Positions 52,664-61,326 of a DNA stretch of 64,000 bases are shown here, piece by piece (position 1 is the first letter of the stretch; each line of letters begins with the position of its first letter). Source of the stretch: Olsenella_K absiana (GTDB lineage: Bacteria; Actinomycetota; Coriobacteriia; Coriobacteriales; Atopobiaceae). The stretch is from assembly GCF_036408855.1 (NCBI RefSeq), contig NZ_JAZGJQ010000002.1, positions 186,001 to 250,000 of the forward strand, given 5' to 3'. The position numbers and the translations under genes were made by a program. The notes beneath the pieces are model-generated. The model did no database searches. It was not told the origin of the DNA and was given only the letters and a program-made list of their open reading frames with translations.

Positions 52664-53481
52664 CGCCCGTCACACTCCCCCGCGGCGGGCACGCCGCCGT
52701 CCGAGGGCCCTGCGGGCGCGCCGTCCTTCTCGGCCCCCGAGCCGAGCCTGCCCCTGAGCGCTACGAGCACCACCGAGGAGGCGGCGAGCGCCGGCAGCAT
52801 GAAGCCGTCCGGGCCGAAGGCGGCGAGGCACGCGACGGACGCGGCCGCCCCGACGAGCGCCGGCACGACGTCCCCCTCGCTCAGGAGGCGTTCCAGGAGG
52901 ATGACCACGAACAGCGCCGTCATCACGAAGGAGATGCCCTCGGTGTCGAAGGGGAGCAGCCCGCCGACGACGCCACCGGCCAGGGCGGAGAGCGCCCAGT
53001 AGAGGTAGTCGAGCAACGTCACCCAGAACATGAACCAGCGCCGGTCGACGCCTGCGGGCGGCTCGGCGGAGCACAGCACGGAGAAGGTCTCGTCGCACAT
53101 GCCGAAGATCAGGAAGGGGCGCATCCAGCCGGTGTCGCGGTACCTGTCGAGCATGGCGATGCCGTAGAAGAGGTGGCGCGCCTGCACCGCGAGGGCGACC
53201 ACGAAGGTCGTGAGCGGGGCGAACGCACCGCCCAGCATCCCAGCCACCAGGAACTCGAGCGACCCGCCGAAGATCACCGTGGCCATGGCGAGGGGGTAGA
53301 CGGGCGGGAAGCCCAGCGCACGCACGTAGACGCCGTACGAGAAGCCCAGGAAGGCGAAGCCCGCGAGGATGGGCACGGTCAGCGGGAAGGCGGCGGCGAG
53401 GGCACGGAGCCAGGGGCGCGCGTCCGCCCGTCGCCACGCGGCGTCCTCCGCCTCGCCCGCCTCTGACGCCGCCCCGACCAT
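52660..53481 (-). CDS. azlC: AzlC family branched-chain amino acid exporter
   Basis: Large membrane subunit of 273 residues. Family motifs are FAFLGFSYGVYVRALGF near residue 42, VIFGGSLEFLVAGML and the conserved Arg/His segment AVQARHLFYGIAMLDRY. The Asp-Glu-Thr triad in FGMCDETFSVL is also typical. The last 30 residues are an Asp/Gly/Pro-rich cytosolic tail. The ATG at 53481 follows GGAGGG. It is divergent from the HAD gene. Confidence 0.93.
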   Translation of the reverse strand: MVGAASEAGEAEDAAWRRADARPWLRALAAAFPLTVPILAGFAFLGFSYGVYVRALGFPPVYPLAMATVIFGGSLEFLVAGMLGGAFAPLTTFVVALAVQARHLFYGIAMLDRYRDTGWMRPFLIFGMCDETFSVLCSAEPPAGVDRRWFMFWVTLLDYLYWALSALAGGVVGGLLPFDTEGISFVMTALFVVILLERLLSEGDVVPALVGAAASVACLAAFGPDGFMLPALAASSVVLVALRGRLGSGAEKDGAPAGPSDGGVPAAGECDGR

Positions 53482-53646
53482 CCGAGACCCTCCTGCACCT
53501 CCGCGTATATACTGAGCAGACTGGGCCGGCCGCCGTGGCCTGGCCCCAAATCGATCTCACGACTGTACCACAGGGGCGCCGGCCCGAGGGCCGCGCGCGG
53601 GCCCGCCCGCGCGCCGGCACGCCGGGGCCCGCGCGAGGGAGGCACC

Positions 53647-54114
53647 ATGATCACGCTGGCGATACCCGGCAGGCCCACCATCCAGGTCTCCAACGTCGTC
53701 CTCGACTACAACGGCACCATCGCCTACGACGGGCGCATCTCGCCCGAGGTCGGCCTGCTGATCCGCCAGCTCGCGCAGGCGTGCAACGTCCTCGTGCTCA
53801 CGGCGGACACCTACGGGACCGCGCGGCGCGCCTGCGCGGAGCTCGGCGTCGAGGTCAGGACGTTCACGAGCGGCGCCGCCTCTGGCGAGAAGCGCGCGAT
53901 CGTCGAGGGACTGCGGGGCGTCACCGCCAGCGTGGGCAACGGCCTGAACGACATCGAGATGTGCGACGCCGCGGACTTCTCCATCGGCGTGCTCGACGGC
54001 GAGGGCATCTGCCCCGCGCTCATCTCGCACGTGGACATCCTGGCGCGCAGCTCCGAGGAGGCGCTCGCGCTCCTGCTCAACACCGACCGCATCCGCGCGA
54101 CGCTCAGGGCCTAG
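53647..54114 (+). CDS. HAD family hydrolase (soluble P-type ATPase-like)
   Basis: A 155-residue cytosolic phosphatase-fold protein. Motif I is VVLDYNGTIAYDG, where the Asp is followed by Tyr-Asn, as in the HAD class related to the phosphorylation domain of P-type ATPases. Motif II Thr lies in LVLTADTYG and motif IV is GNGLNDIEM. No cap domain is present. Substrate unknown. It is 6 bases upstream of recQ in the same direction; the pairing may be incidental. Confidence 0.88.
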   Translation: MITLAIPGRPTIQVSNVVLDYNGTIAYDGRISPEVGLLIRQLAQACNVLVLTADTYGTARRACAELGVEVRTFTSGAASGEKRAIVEGLRGVTASVGNGLNDIEMCDAADFSIGVLDGEGICPALISHVDILARSSEEALALLLNTDRIRATLRA

Positions 54115-54120
54115 GCGGAG

Positions 54121-56142
54121 ATGTCCATGGGGGACACGCAGGCGGAGAAGGACGCGGGCGCCGCGGTACCGGCAGAGGCGCTTCAGGCGCTGCGCTCGTA
54201 CTTCGGCTACGACTCGTTCCGCCCGGGGCAGGCGCCGCTCGTCTCCGCGATCCTCTCCGGCAGGGACGCGCTCGGCGTGATGCCGACGGGCGCCGGCAAG
54301 TCGGTCTGCTACCAGGTGCCCGCCTTCGTGATGGGGGGCCTCACCCTGGTCGTGAGCCCGCTCGTCTCGCTCATGGGCGACCAGGTCCGCGCGCTCAAGG
54401 CGGCGGGCGCGCGCCCGAGCTACCTCAACTCCACGCTCACGCCCGGCCAGCAGCGCACGGTCCTGCGGCGCGCCGCGGAGGGTTGGTACCAGATCATGTA
54501 CGTGGCGCCCGAGAGGCTCGAGGACGAGCGCTTCCTCGAGTTCGCGCGGGCGGCGGCCTCGCCCGGCGGCGTGGGCATCCCCCTCGTCGCCGTCGACGAG
54601 GCGCACTGCGTGAGCCAGTGGGGACAGGACTTCCGCCCCTCCTACCTCGGCATCGCGGACTTCGTGGCCAAGCTCCCCCACCGCCCGGTCATGGCCGCGT
54701 TCACGGCGACCGCGACCGGGCGCGTCCGGGACGACATCGAGGAGATGCTGCGCCTCCGCTCCCCCGAGGTCGTGGTCACGGGCTTCGACCGGCCCAACCT
54801 CTACTTCGGCGTCGAGGAGGTGCCGGACGCGCGCAAGGGCGAGAGGATTCTCTCCTTCGTGCGCGAGCACGCCGGCGAGAGCGGCATCGTGTACTGCGCC
54901 ACGCGCAAGGCCACCGACGAGCTCGCGGCCTTCCTCGGCGAGGGGCTCGCGGCGGACGCGGGCGGCGCGGGCGCGGGCCACGTCCCCGTGGTGGGCCGCT
55001 ACCACGCCGGCATGCCGCTCGAGGAGCGCAGGCGCAACCGCGACGCCTTCGTCGAGGACCGCATCGACGTGATGGTCGCGACCAACGCCTTCGGCATGGG
55101 GATCGACAAGCCCAACGTCCGCTACGTGGTCCACAACAACGCGCCGGAGAGCATCGAGGCCTACTACCAGGAGGCGGGCCGCGCGGGCCGCGACGGCGAC
55201 GCCGCCACCTGCCTGCTCCTTTGGAGCGGGAACGACTTCCGCTTGCGCAGGTTCCTGATAGACCGCACGCCCGCAGACGAGCGCCTCGCGCCCGACCAGC
55301 GCGAGTTCGGCGTCCGCAACCGCTACCGCCTGCTCGACCAGATGCAGGGCTACTGCGAGACAACCGGCTGCCTGCGCGCCTACATCCTGCACTACTTCGG
55401 CGACGATGCGGCGGGTGCCGGCCGCGGGGCCGGAGGCGCCGGCGCCTTCGGCGGCGGGGGCTGCGGCAGGTGCTCCAACTGCCTCACCGAGTTCGCGGTG
55501 GAGGACGTGAGCGGCCCGGCCCTCTCCGCCCTGAGGTTCGTCTCCGAGACCGGCGGGCGCTTCGGCAAGTCGCTCGTCGCCGACGCGCTGCACGGGAGCG
55601 CGTCCGAGCGCGTCCGCCAGTGGCGCCTCGACGAGGCCGCCGACTACGGGGCGCTCGCCGACGTCCCCGTGGGCCGGATCAAGGACGTGATCGGCCAGCT
55701 CGTCGGCCGCGGCTACCTCGAGCAGGGCCAGGGGCGCTTCCCGGTGCTCTCGCTCGGGCCCCGCGCTGCAGAGGCGCTCGACGACCCCGCGGGCTTCTCG
55801 TTCTCCCTCAAGCGGCGCGAGCGGAGAGCCGCGCTGCTCAGGCGCCGCGCCACGGACCTGCTGCGCTCCGAGGGCGGAAGTCGCGGCACCCGGGCGGAGC
55901 GCCCCGGCGACGACGCCGACCTCTTCGAGCGCCTGCGGACCCTGAGGATGGACCTCGCGTGCGAGCGCGGCTGGGCGCCCTACATGGTCTGCTCCGACAA
56001 GACCTTGCGCGACCTCTGCCGCAGGCGCCCGCACTCGACCGACGAGCTCCTCGAGATTCAGGGCATCGGCGAGAAGAAGGCCTCGAGCTTCGGCGACGCG
56101 CTGCTGTCCGCGATCGCTGCCTTCGAGGCCGAGAAGGGCTAG
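54121..56142 (+). CDS. recQ: ATP-dependent DNA helicase RecQ
   Basis: 3'-5' helicase of 673 residues for recombination and fork repair. Helicase motifs include FRPGQAPLVSAIL, Walker A PTGAGKS, DEAHCVSQWG, FTATAT and YYQEAGRAGRDGD. The zinc-binding RecQ-C region has CETTGCLRAYIL and CGRCSNC, after a Gly-rich insert (GAGRGAGGAGAFGGGG). A C-terminal HRDC domain is seen near 590-670. The ATG at 54121 follows GCGGAG closely; a second ATG 6 bases on is also possible. It is longer than E. coli RecQ (about 610). Confidence 0.96.
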   Translation: MSMGDTQAEKDAGAAVPAEALQALRSYFGYDSFRPGQAPLVSAILSGRDALGVMPTGAGKSVCYQVPAFVMGGLTLVVSPLVSLMGDQVRALKAAGARPSYLNSTLTPGQQRTVLRRAAEGWYQIMYVAPERLEDERFLEFARAAASPGGVGIPLVAVDEAHCVSQWGQDFRPSYLGIADFVAKLPHRPVMAAFTATATGRVRDDIEEMLRLRSPEVVVTGFDRPNLYFGVEEVPDARKGERILSFVREHAGESGIVYCATRKATDELAAFLGEGLAADAGGAGAGHVPVVGRYHAGMPLEERRRNRDAFVEDRIDVMVATNAFGMGIDKPNVRYVVHNNAPESIEAYYQEAGRAGRDGDAATCLLLWSGNDFRLRRFLIDRTPADERLAPDQREFGVRNRYRLLDQMQGYCETTGCLRAYILHYFGDDAAGAGRGAGGAGAFGGGGCGRCSNCLTEFAVEDVSGPALSALRFVSETGGRFGKSLVADALHGSASERVRQWRLDEAADYGALADVPVGRIKDVIGQLVGRGYLEQGQGRFPVLSLGPRAAEALDDPAGFSFSLKRRERRAALLRRRATDLLRSEGGSRGTRAERPGDDADLFERLRTLRMDLACERGWAPYMVCSDKTLRDLCRRRPHSTDELLEIQGIGEKKASSFGDALLSAIAAFEAEKG

Positions 56143-56229
56143 GGGCCAGGGGCCTGCCAGGCGCGCTGCGCTCGGCGGAGCGCGGCCGGCCACCAGGGCC
56201 GAGAAGGGCCGGCGCCCGCACATAGGCAA

Positions 56230-56262
56230 GAGGGCGCCCGCCGCAAAGCGACGGACGCCCTC
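56230..56262 (-). terminator. terminator of the rpmE transcript
   Basis: An 11-base stem with one mismatch (56230-56240 with 56252-56262) lies 30-65 bases past the rpmE stop; the minus strand then reads TTGCC. It may also stop recQ read-through. Confidence 0.65.
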
Positions 56263-56293
56263 CCTGATCGAGCTCGATACGCTCTACCTGGCG

Positions 56294-56737
56294 CTACTCG
56301 GCGGCAGGAGCGGCCTCCTCGGCGGGAGCCTCCTCGGCAGCGGGAGCCTCCTCGGCGGCCTCGGCAGCCTTGGCGGCCTTCGCAGCCTCAGCCTCGGCCT
56401 TCTTGGCGAACTCGGCGGCGCGCTTGGCCTTGGCAGCGGCCTTGGCCTCCTTGGCAGCCTTCCTCGCGGCCTCGGCCTCGGCGGCCTTCGCGGCCTTGGC
56501 GGCCTTGGCCTCCTGGGCCTTCTTGAGCTGGTTGGCGGCGGCGCCACCGAACTTGTCGGAGAAGCGCTGGACGCGACCACCGGTGTCGATGAGCTTCTGC
56601 TGGCCGGTGTAGAACGGGTGGCACTTGTCGCAGAGGTCGATCGTCATCTCGGACTTGGTGGAGCGGGTAACCCACGTGTTGCCGCAGGTGCAGCGCACCG
56701 TGCACATCACGTAGTCGGGATGGATGCCGTTCTTCAT
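56294..56737 (-). CDS. rpmE: ribosomal protein L31 with a long Ala/Lys/Glu tail
   Basis: Large-subunit ribosomal protein L31 of 147 residues; ordinary L31 is about 70-80. The core (1-68) has zinc cysteines in CTVRCTCGN and CDKCHPFYTGQQK, the zinc-bound form. Residues from about 73 are almost entirely Ala, Lys, Glu and Arg: a basic helical stretch (KKAQEAKAAKAAKAAEAE and on) turning acidic at the end (EEAPAEEAAPAAE). This resembles histone H1-like and HU tails. The ATG at 56737 follows AAGGAG. The leader has a short hairpin (56756-56774). Confidence 0.94.
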   Translation of the reverse strand: MKNGIHPDYVMCTVRCTCGNTWVTRSTKSEMTIDLCDKCHPFYTGQQKLIDTGGRVQRFSDKFGGAAANQLKKAQEAKAAKAAKAAEAEAARKAAKEAKAAAKAKRAAEFAKKAEAEAAKAAKAAEAAEEAPAAEEAPAEEAAPAAE

Positions 56738-56974
56738 GCTGGACTCCTTCGAAAGGCCTGGTTTCCGACCAGGCGAGGGGCTGGAACGCCTGCCGCCCCG
56801 GCGATGTGGCCTCGCCGGACAAAGCGAACAAGCTGTACAAGTATAGCGCACTGCTCCCGGGTGCCGCTCGTCCACACAGCCTACATACGCGCGCGGCGGC
56901 GCGACCGGACCCGGGCGCCGGCGCCCGCCGGCACCCGTCGCTGCTCGCTGGGCCAAAAGCGGCTCGTTGCCTCG

Positions 56975-58078
56975 CTAGCCGAGCGTCACGTACTCCCCGA
57001 CCTCCTCGGTCAGGGGGTCGACCGTCGGCGCGTCGAGCGGCTGGGCGAGCGCCCGCGCGTCCGCCTCGAGGTCGCGCAGCCACTCCTCCCGCGTCGGCGC
57101 GGGACCCGCGTCGGGCGCGCCGAACAGGAACGCGCGGATGCGCGGCAGCTCGCGGACGCCCTGGTCGTACCCGAGCAGGTAGGCATCGCGCAAGAGGCCG
57201 GCGTCCTGCGTCGTCGACCTGACCGGCATCAGCTCCGGCCGGATGATCAGCGCGCGTCCCTGGCGCTCGAGGTCGAGCATGTGCTCGAGCGCGATGTTGT
57301 AGCGCGCCCAGCGGTCGAGCAGGGCCTGCGCCAGCACCGGGTAGCGGACCCGCGCCCGCTCGAGCAGCTGGCGGTAGGCGCCGACCGGCGCGGTCTTGCG
57401 GTAGCCGAACGGCCTCGTCGCGACGAACAGGAACTTCTCGTACCCGTCCCTCTCGGCCATGACCGTGGGGATGCCCGCGCCCTCGCCCAGGCCGCCGTCG
57501 AACATGCGGTGCCCGCCAAGCGAGACGGGGTGCATGAAGCCAGGCAGGGTCGAGCTCATGCGCACGTAGGTGGCCATGGTCTCGGCGTCCGTGCAGTCGC
57601 GCTTGTGGAACACGACCGTCTCCCCGGTAGCGCCGTCGAAGCTCTGGAAGGCCACCTCGGCGGGGTTTCGGGAGAAGGTCTCCCAGTCGAAGGGCAGGTA
57701 GCCGTCCTCGATGCAGCCGGTGTAGTCGTACTCGGCGTCGAAGTAGCCCTTCCCGCGCAGGATGCTGCGCAGCCCGCCCTTGTCGGGCAGCGTCGCGAAG
57801 TCTATGAAGCTGCGGCGCACGCGGACGCGGTCGCGCGACACGTAGTCGACCGTGTGGCTCGCACCGGCGGACAGGCCGCAGACGTAGTCGAAGTAGATGT
57901 GCTGGTCGAGAAGGACGTTCACGATGCCGGCCGTGTAGCTCGCCCTGAAGCCGCCACCCTCGAAGACGAGGGCGCAGTCGTGCACGTTGGTGGCGAGGGG
58001 CGCCGCCGCGCCCCCGGTCGCGCCAGCCGTGGGCGCCGTCGGGGCGGATCCGGTTGTAGATGCGGTCTCTGCGGTCAT
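56975..58078 (-). CDS. patatin-like phospholipase
   Basis: A 367-residue acyl hydrolase. The oxyanion hole is VFEGGGFRASYTAGI, the nucleophile elbow GLSAGASH (Gly-X-Ser-X-Gly) and the dyad Asp is in MFDGGLGEGAG. The N-terminal 35 residues are Thr/Ala-rich without a hydrophobic signal, so it is probably cytosolic. I start at ATG 58078 with GGAAGGCAG. It resembles the YjjU-type patatins common in anaerobes. It is divergent from the sirtuin gene, with 134 bases between starts. Lipid substrate unknown. Confidence 0.92.
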   Translation of the reverse strand: MTAETASTTGSAPTAPTAGATGGAAAPLATNVHDCALVFEGGGFRASYTAGIVNVLLDQHIYFDYVCGLSAGASHTVDYVSRDRVRVRRSFIDFATLPDKGGLRSILRGKGYFDAEYDYTGCIEDGYLPFDWETFSRNPAEVAFQSFDGATGETVVFHKRDCTDAETMATYVRMSSTLPGFMHPVSLGGHRMFDGGLGEGAGIPTVMAERDGYEKFLFVATRPFGYRKTAPVGAYRQLLERARVRYPVLAQALLDRWARYNIALEHMLDLERQGRALIIRPELMPVRSTTQDAGLLRDAYLLGYDQGVRELPRIRAFLFGAPDAGPAPTREEWLRDLEADARALAQPLDAPTVDPLTEEVGEYVTLG

Positions 58079-58212
58079 GGCTCTGCCTTCCGTCCTCGGA
58101 CCCCAGGCGCGCAGGCGCCGCCACCGCTCGCGGCGGGGGCAGGGGGTGCTAGAGTCCAGTCTAGGAAATGGTAGTTGAGTTGTCGGCAATCGTAGCGGAA
58201 CGAGGTCGCAGA

Positions 58213-58953
58213 ATGGCGAAAACTATCAAAGACCCCGCCGAGGCGGCAGCGGAGCTCAAGCGGCTGTTCGGTGAGGCGACAAGCGCGGTCTTCTTCGGCG
58301 GCGCGGGCGTATCGACGGCGAGCGGGATCCCGGACTTCCGGAGCCCCTCGGGCCTGTACCACCAGCGCGGCTACAAGTACCCGCCCGAGACCATGCTCTC
58401 CCACGGCTTCTACGAGACGCACCGCGAGGAGTTCTTCGACTTCTACCGCAACGTCATGTGCGCGCCCGACGCCAGGCCCAACCAGTGCCACCTCAAGCTC
58501 GCCGAGCTCGAGCGCGAGGGCAGGCTCCTCTCCGTCGTGACCCAGAACATCGACGGCCTGCACCAGGCCGCCGGCTCGAGGCGCGTCTGGGAGCTGCACG
58601 GCTCCACGCACCGCAACGTCTGCCAGCGCTGCGGCAGGGTCTTCTCGCAGGAGTGGGTCCTCGCCACCAGCGGCGAGCCGCGCTGCGACGCCTGCGGCGG
58701 CCCCGTCAAGCCTGACGTGGTCCTCTACGAGGAGAGCCTCGACCAGTCGGTCATCGAGGGTGCGGTGCGCGACATCGCCAGCTGCGACCTCCTCGTCGTC
58801 GGGGGGACCTCGCTCGTGGTCTACCCCGCGGCGGGCCTCATCGACTACTTCCGCGGCGACAGGCTCGTGATCTGCAACCTCGAGCCCACGAGCGGCGACG
58901 CGCGGGCCGACGTCGTCTGCGCCTGCGACATCGCGAAGGCCTTCGACTTCTAG
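58213..58953 (+). CDS. cobB: NAD-dependent protein deacylase (sirtuin)
   Basis: Sir2 family enzyme of 246 residues that removes acyl groups from lysines at the expense of NAD. NAD-binding motifs are GGAGVSTASGIPDFRS and TQNIDGLHQ; the catalytic His is in LHGSTHRN. Zinc cysteines are CQRCG and CDACG. I start at ATG 58213, the normal family start, with GAGGTCGCAGA upstream; an earlier ATG (58168) has a too-close site. Class M/III assignment is not certain. Confidence 0.94.
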   Translation: MAKTIKDPAEAAAELKRLFGEATSAVFFGGAGVSTASGIPDFRSPSGLYHQRGYKYPPETMLSHGFYETHREEFFDFYRNVMCAPDARPNQCHLKLAELEREGRLLSVVTQNIDGLHQAAGSRRVWELHGSTHRNVCQRCGRVFSQEWVLATSGEPRCDACGGPVKPDVVLYEESLDQSVIEGAVRDIASCDLLVVGGTSLVVYPAAGLIDYFRGDRLVICNLEPTSGDARADVVCACDIAKAFDF

Positions 58954-59126
58954 CACCCGCCGGGCGCAGGGGCCGGGCGCCTCCCGCCGTGTGCGTCCGC
59001 ACCTCCTCCCACCTGCGCCTGCACTCCTGCGCAGGCCCCGAGGGACGCAAACCGCTACAATTGGTGAGCGTGTATGCACCCCCGCGCGCCATCGCCCGCG
59101 GGTGCGGTCGTCTGGAGGGACCCGGG

Positions 59127-60551
59127 ATGCTTCGAGAGAACTACTACGACTGGCTGTGCGGAGCGCACCACGTTTCGCTCACGAGGCCGCGCGTCATGGG
59201 CGTCCTCAACGTCACGCCGGACTCCTTCTCGGACGGCGGCTCGTACGTGGACGCGGACGCCGCGATCGCCCACGGCATGGACATGCTCGACCAGGGCGCG
59301 GACATCATCGACGTCGGTGGCGAGTCCACCCGGCCCGGCTTCAGCCCCGTCTCCCCCGAGGAGGAGGCCCGCCGCGTCGTCCCCGTGGTCGCCGCCCTGG
59401 CCGAGGTGGGCGCGATCGTCTCCATCGACACGCGCCACGCCCCCGTCGCCCGCGCCTGCCTCGAGGCGGGCGCCTCGATCGTGAACGACGTCGAGGGCTT
59501 CACGGACCCCGAGATGGTCCAGGTCGCCTGCGAGTACGACTGCGGCGTCGTCGTCATGCACTGGAACCAGACCACGGGCGCGGGCTCGCGCCGCTTCGTG
59601 ACGCTCGACCCCACCCGCCCCGCGCAGGCTCGCCTCATGGCCCCCAGCAACCGGCGCTTCACCCTCCCGGAGGAGGCGCCGATCATGCGCGAGGTCATGG
59701 GCTTCCTGGGCGACCAGGCCCGCAAGCTCATGCGCGCCGGCGTCTCCCACGACCGGATCTGCATCGACCCCGGCCCGGGCTTCGACAAGACGACCGACAC
59801 GGACGTGGTGATCCAGCGCAACACGCACAAGCTCGTCTCCATGGGCTACCCCGTGCTCTGCGCCGTCTCGCGCAAGCGCTTCGTCGGGGCCCTCTCCGGC
59901 GTGACGAGCGCCCCCGAGCGCGACGCCGCCACGGCCGGCGTGGTGCTCTCCGCCATCGAGTCCGGCGCGCGCATCGTCCGCGTGCACAACGTGGCTCTGG
60001 CCGCGCAGGTGATCGACACCTACTGGGCCTGCAGCCACAAGGACCCGCGCCAGGGCTTCGTCTCGCTCGGCTCCAACGTCGGCGACCGCCTGGGCTACCT
60101 CGCCCGCGCGGCCAAGCTCATCGACGAGCTGCCGCTCACCTGCGTCGTCGCCGTCAGCCACGCCTACGAGACCGAACCCGCCTACGGCATCGCCACGCCG
60201 GTGGCCAACGCCGTCGCGGAGATCCGCACCGAGCTCGCCCCCCTCGTGCTCATTGACAAGCTCCTCGAGATCGAGGAGCGCGAGGGCCGCGTGCGCCACG
60301 AGGGCGAGGAGGGCCACGGCCCGCGCACCGTCGACTGCGACCTCTGCTGGCTCGAGGGCGAGGAGCACGCCGGCCGCCACCTGACGCTGCCGCACCCCGG
60401 CCTCGGCGAGCGCGACTACGTGCTCGTCCCCATGGAGGACCTCATGAGCGACCCGGAGCGCTTCCTCGCGCACGCCGGCGTCGAGGTCAAGCCGTTCGAG
60501 GAGCGCGTGGGCAAGGTGCTCGCCGACCTCGGCCCCGTCGACTGGCGCTAG
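59127..60551 (+). CDS. folP-folK: dihydropteroate synthase / HPPK fusion (FolP-FolK)
   Basis: One chain of 474 residues for two steps of folate synthesis. Residues about 20-300 are dihydropteroate synthase (GVLNVTPDSFSDGG, GGESTRPG, CIDPGPGFDKT, AVSRKRFVG). From about 312 it is 6-hydroxymethyl-dihydropterin pyrophosphokinase (GFVSLGSNVGDRLGYL, GPRTVDCDLCWL, LPHPGLGERDYVL). No folB or folE lies nearby. The ATG at 59127 follows GGAGGGA; TACAAT at 59056-59061 may be the -10. It is followed by the biotin-ligase-like gene after 1 base. Confidence 0.95.
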   Translation: MLRENYYDWLCGAHHVSLTRPRVMGVLNVTPDSFSDGGSYVDADAAIAHGMDMLDQGADIIDVGGESTRPGFSPVSPEEEARRVVPVVAALAEVGAIVSIDTRHAPVARACLEAGASIVNDVEGFTDPEMVQVACEYDCGVVVMHWNQTTGAGSRRFVTLDPTRPAQARLMAPSNRRFTLPEEAPIMREVMGFLGDQARKLMRAGVSHDRICIDPGPGFDKTTDTDVVIQRNTHKLVSMGYPVLCAVSRKRFVGALSGVTSAPERDAATAGVVLSAIESGARIVRVHNVALAAQVIDTYWACSHKDPRQGFVSLGSNVGDRLGYLARAAKLIDELPLTCVVAVSHAYETEPAYGIATPVANAVAEIRTELAPLVLIDKLLEIEEREGRVRHEGEEGHGPRTVDCDLCWLEGEEHAGRHLTLPHPGLGERDYVLVPMEDLMSDPERFLAHAGVEVKPFEERVGKVLADLGPVDWR

Positions 60552-60552
60552 C

Positions 60553-61284
60553 GTGCCCGGCCAGGGGGAGGGGCTCCCCACCATCACCCTAAACAGCGAC
60601 CCCGCCTCCGCGCTCCCCGCGGAGGCCCTGGCAGACGCCGCCTACGCGCTCGCGCCGGAGGGCACCTGCACGGCCTTGGCCGAGAAGGACCGGCTGCTCG
60701 TGGCCGTCCTGGCGAGGCCAAAGGTCCCGATGGGGCACCTGGTCGCGGCCGCGCCCGTCGCCGCGCTCGGCGCCGCGGACGCGCTCGAGGCCCTCGGGGC
60801 GGACGTCTCCGCCTTCGGAATCGGCTGGCCCCACGACCTCGTCCTCGCCGGCGGCGCAGACGTCGTCTGCCGCGTCTCCGCCAAGGCCGGCTACGCGGAG
60901 GGGACCTTCGTGGTCCTCTCGCTCGACCTCGACCTCCACGCGCTCGCCGCCCTTCTCGGCGAGGACGCGACCGCAGGGCCCGACGCCGTCGCGGGCACGC
61001 TGAGGGACGCCGTCTGCTCCCGCATGGACGCCTGGGCCACCTCGGTCGCAGGCGAGGGCGCGAGGGTCGCCCCGTGGGCGAGCTTCCTGCCGGAGTACTT
61101 CGACCGCGTGGCGCTCATGGGAAGGCCGGTCGACGTCCGCTACCCCAACGGCAGCGTGTACGCGCGCGGCTACTTCGTCGGCGTCGACATCTGGGGCCGC
61201 GCGACCGTGCGCACGAGGCGCGCCGGCGACATCGAGTTCCCCGCCGAGCGCTTCGGCATCTCCCCCCAGTCCGACCAGGAGTAG
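60553..61284 (+). CDS. biotin protein ligase-like protein lacking key active-site residues
   Basis: A 243-residue protein aligned over its length with BirA/LplA-type ligases: a central VPMGHLVAAAPVAALGAADAL, GIGWPHDLVLAGG where ligases have KWPND, and a C-terminal RVALMGRPVDVRYPNG...VGVDIWGRATVRT cap. The catalytic Lys of KWPND is Gly here and the GRGRRG biotinoyl-AMP loop is missing. It is therefore probably not an ordinary biotin ligase; it may bind but not transfer, or act on another acid. It starts with GTG 60553 right after folP-folK, with no ribosome binding site, so it is coupled. Confidence 0.75.
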   Translation: MPGQGEGLPTITLNSDPASALPAEALADAAYALAPEGTCTALAEKDRLLVAVLARPKVPMGHLVAAAPVAALGAADALEALGADVSAFGIGWPHDLVLAGGADVVCRVSAKAGYAEGTFVVLSLDLDLHALAALLGEDATAGPDAVAGTLRDAVCSRMDAWATSVAGEGARVAPWASFLPEYFDRVALMGRPVDVRYPNGSVYARGYFVGVDIWGRATVRTRRAGDIEFPAERFGISPQSDQE

Positions 61285-61326
61285 CGCGAGCGGCCTGCGC
61301 CGTCGCGGCGCGCGGGCGCCTGGGGG

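Noticed and set aside
56975..58953. Divergent patatin and sirtuin genes as an anti-phage pair, since both folds occur in defence systems.
   Set aside because: Both are standard-length single-domain enzymes, lack sensor or effector fusions, and lie among housekeeping genes in opposite directions.
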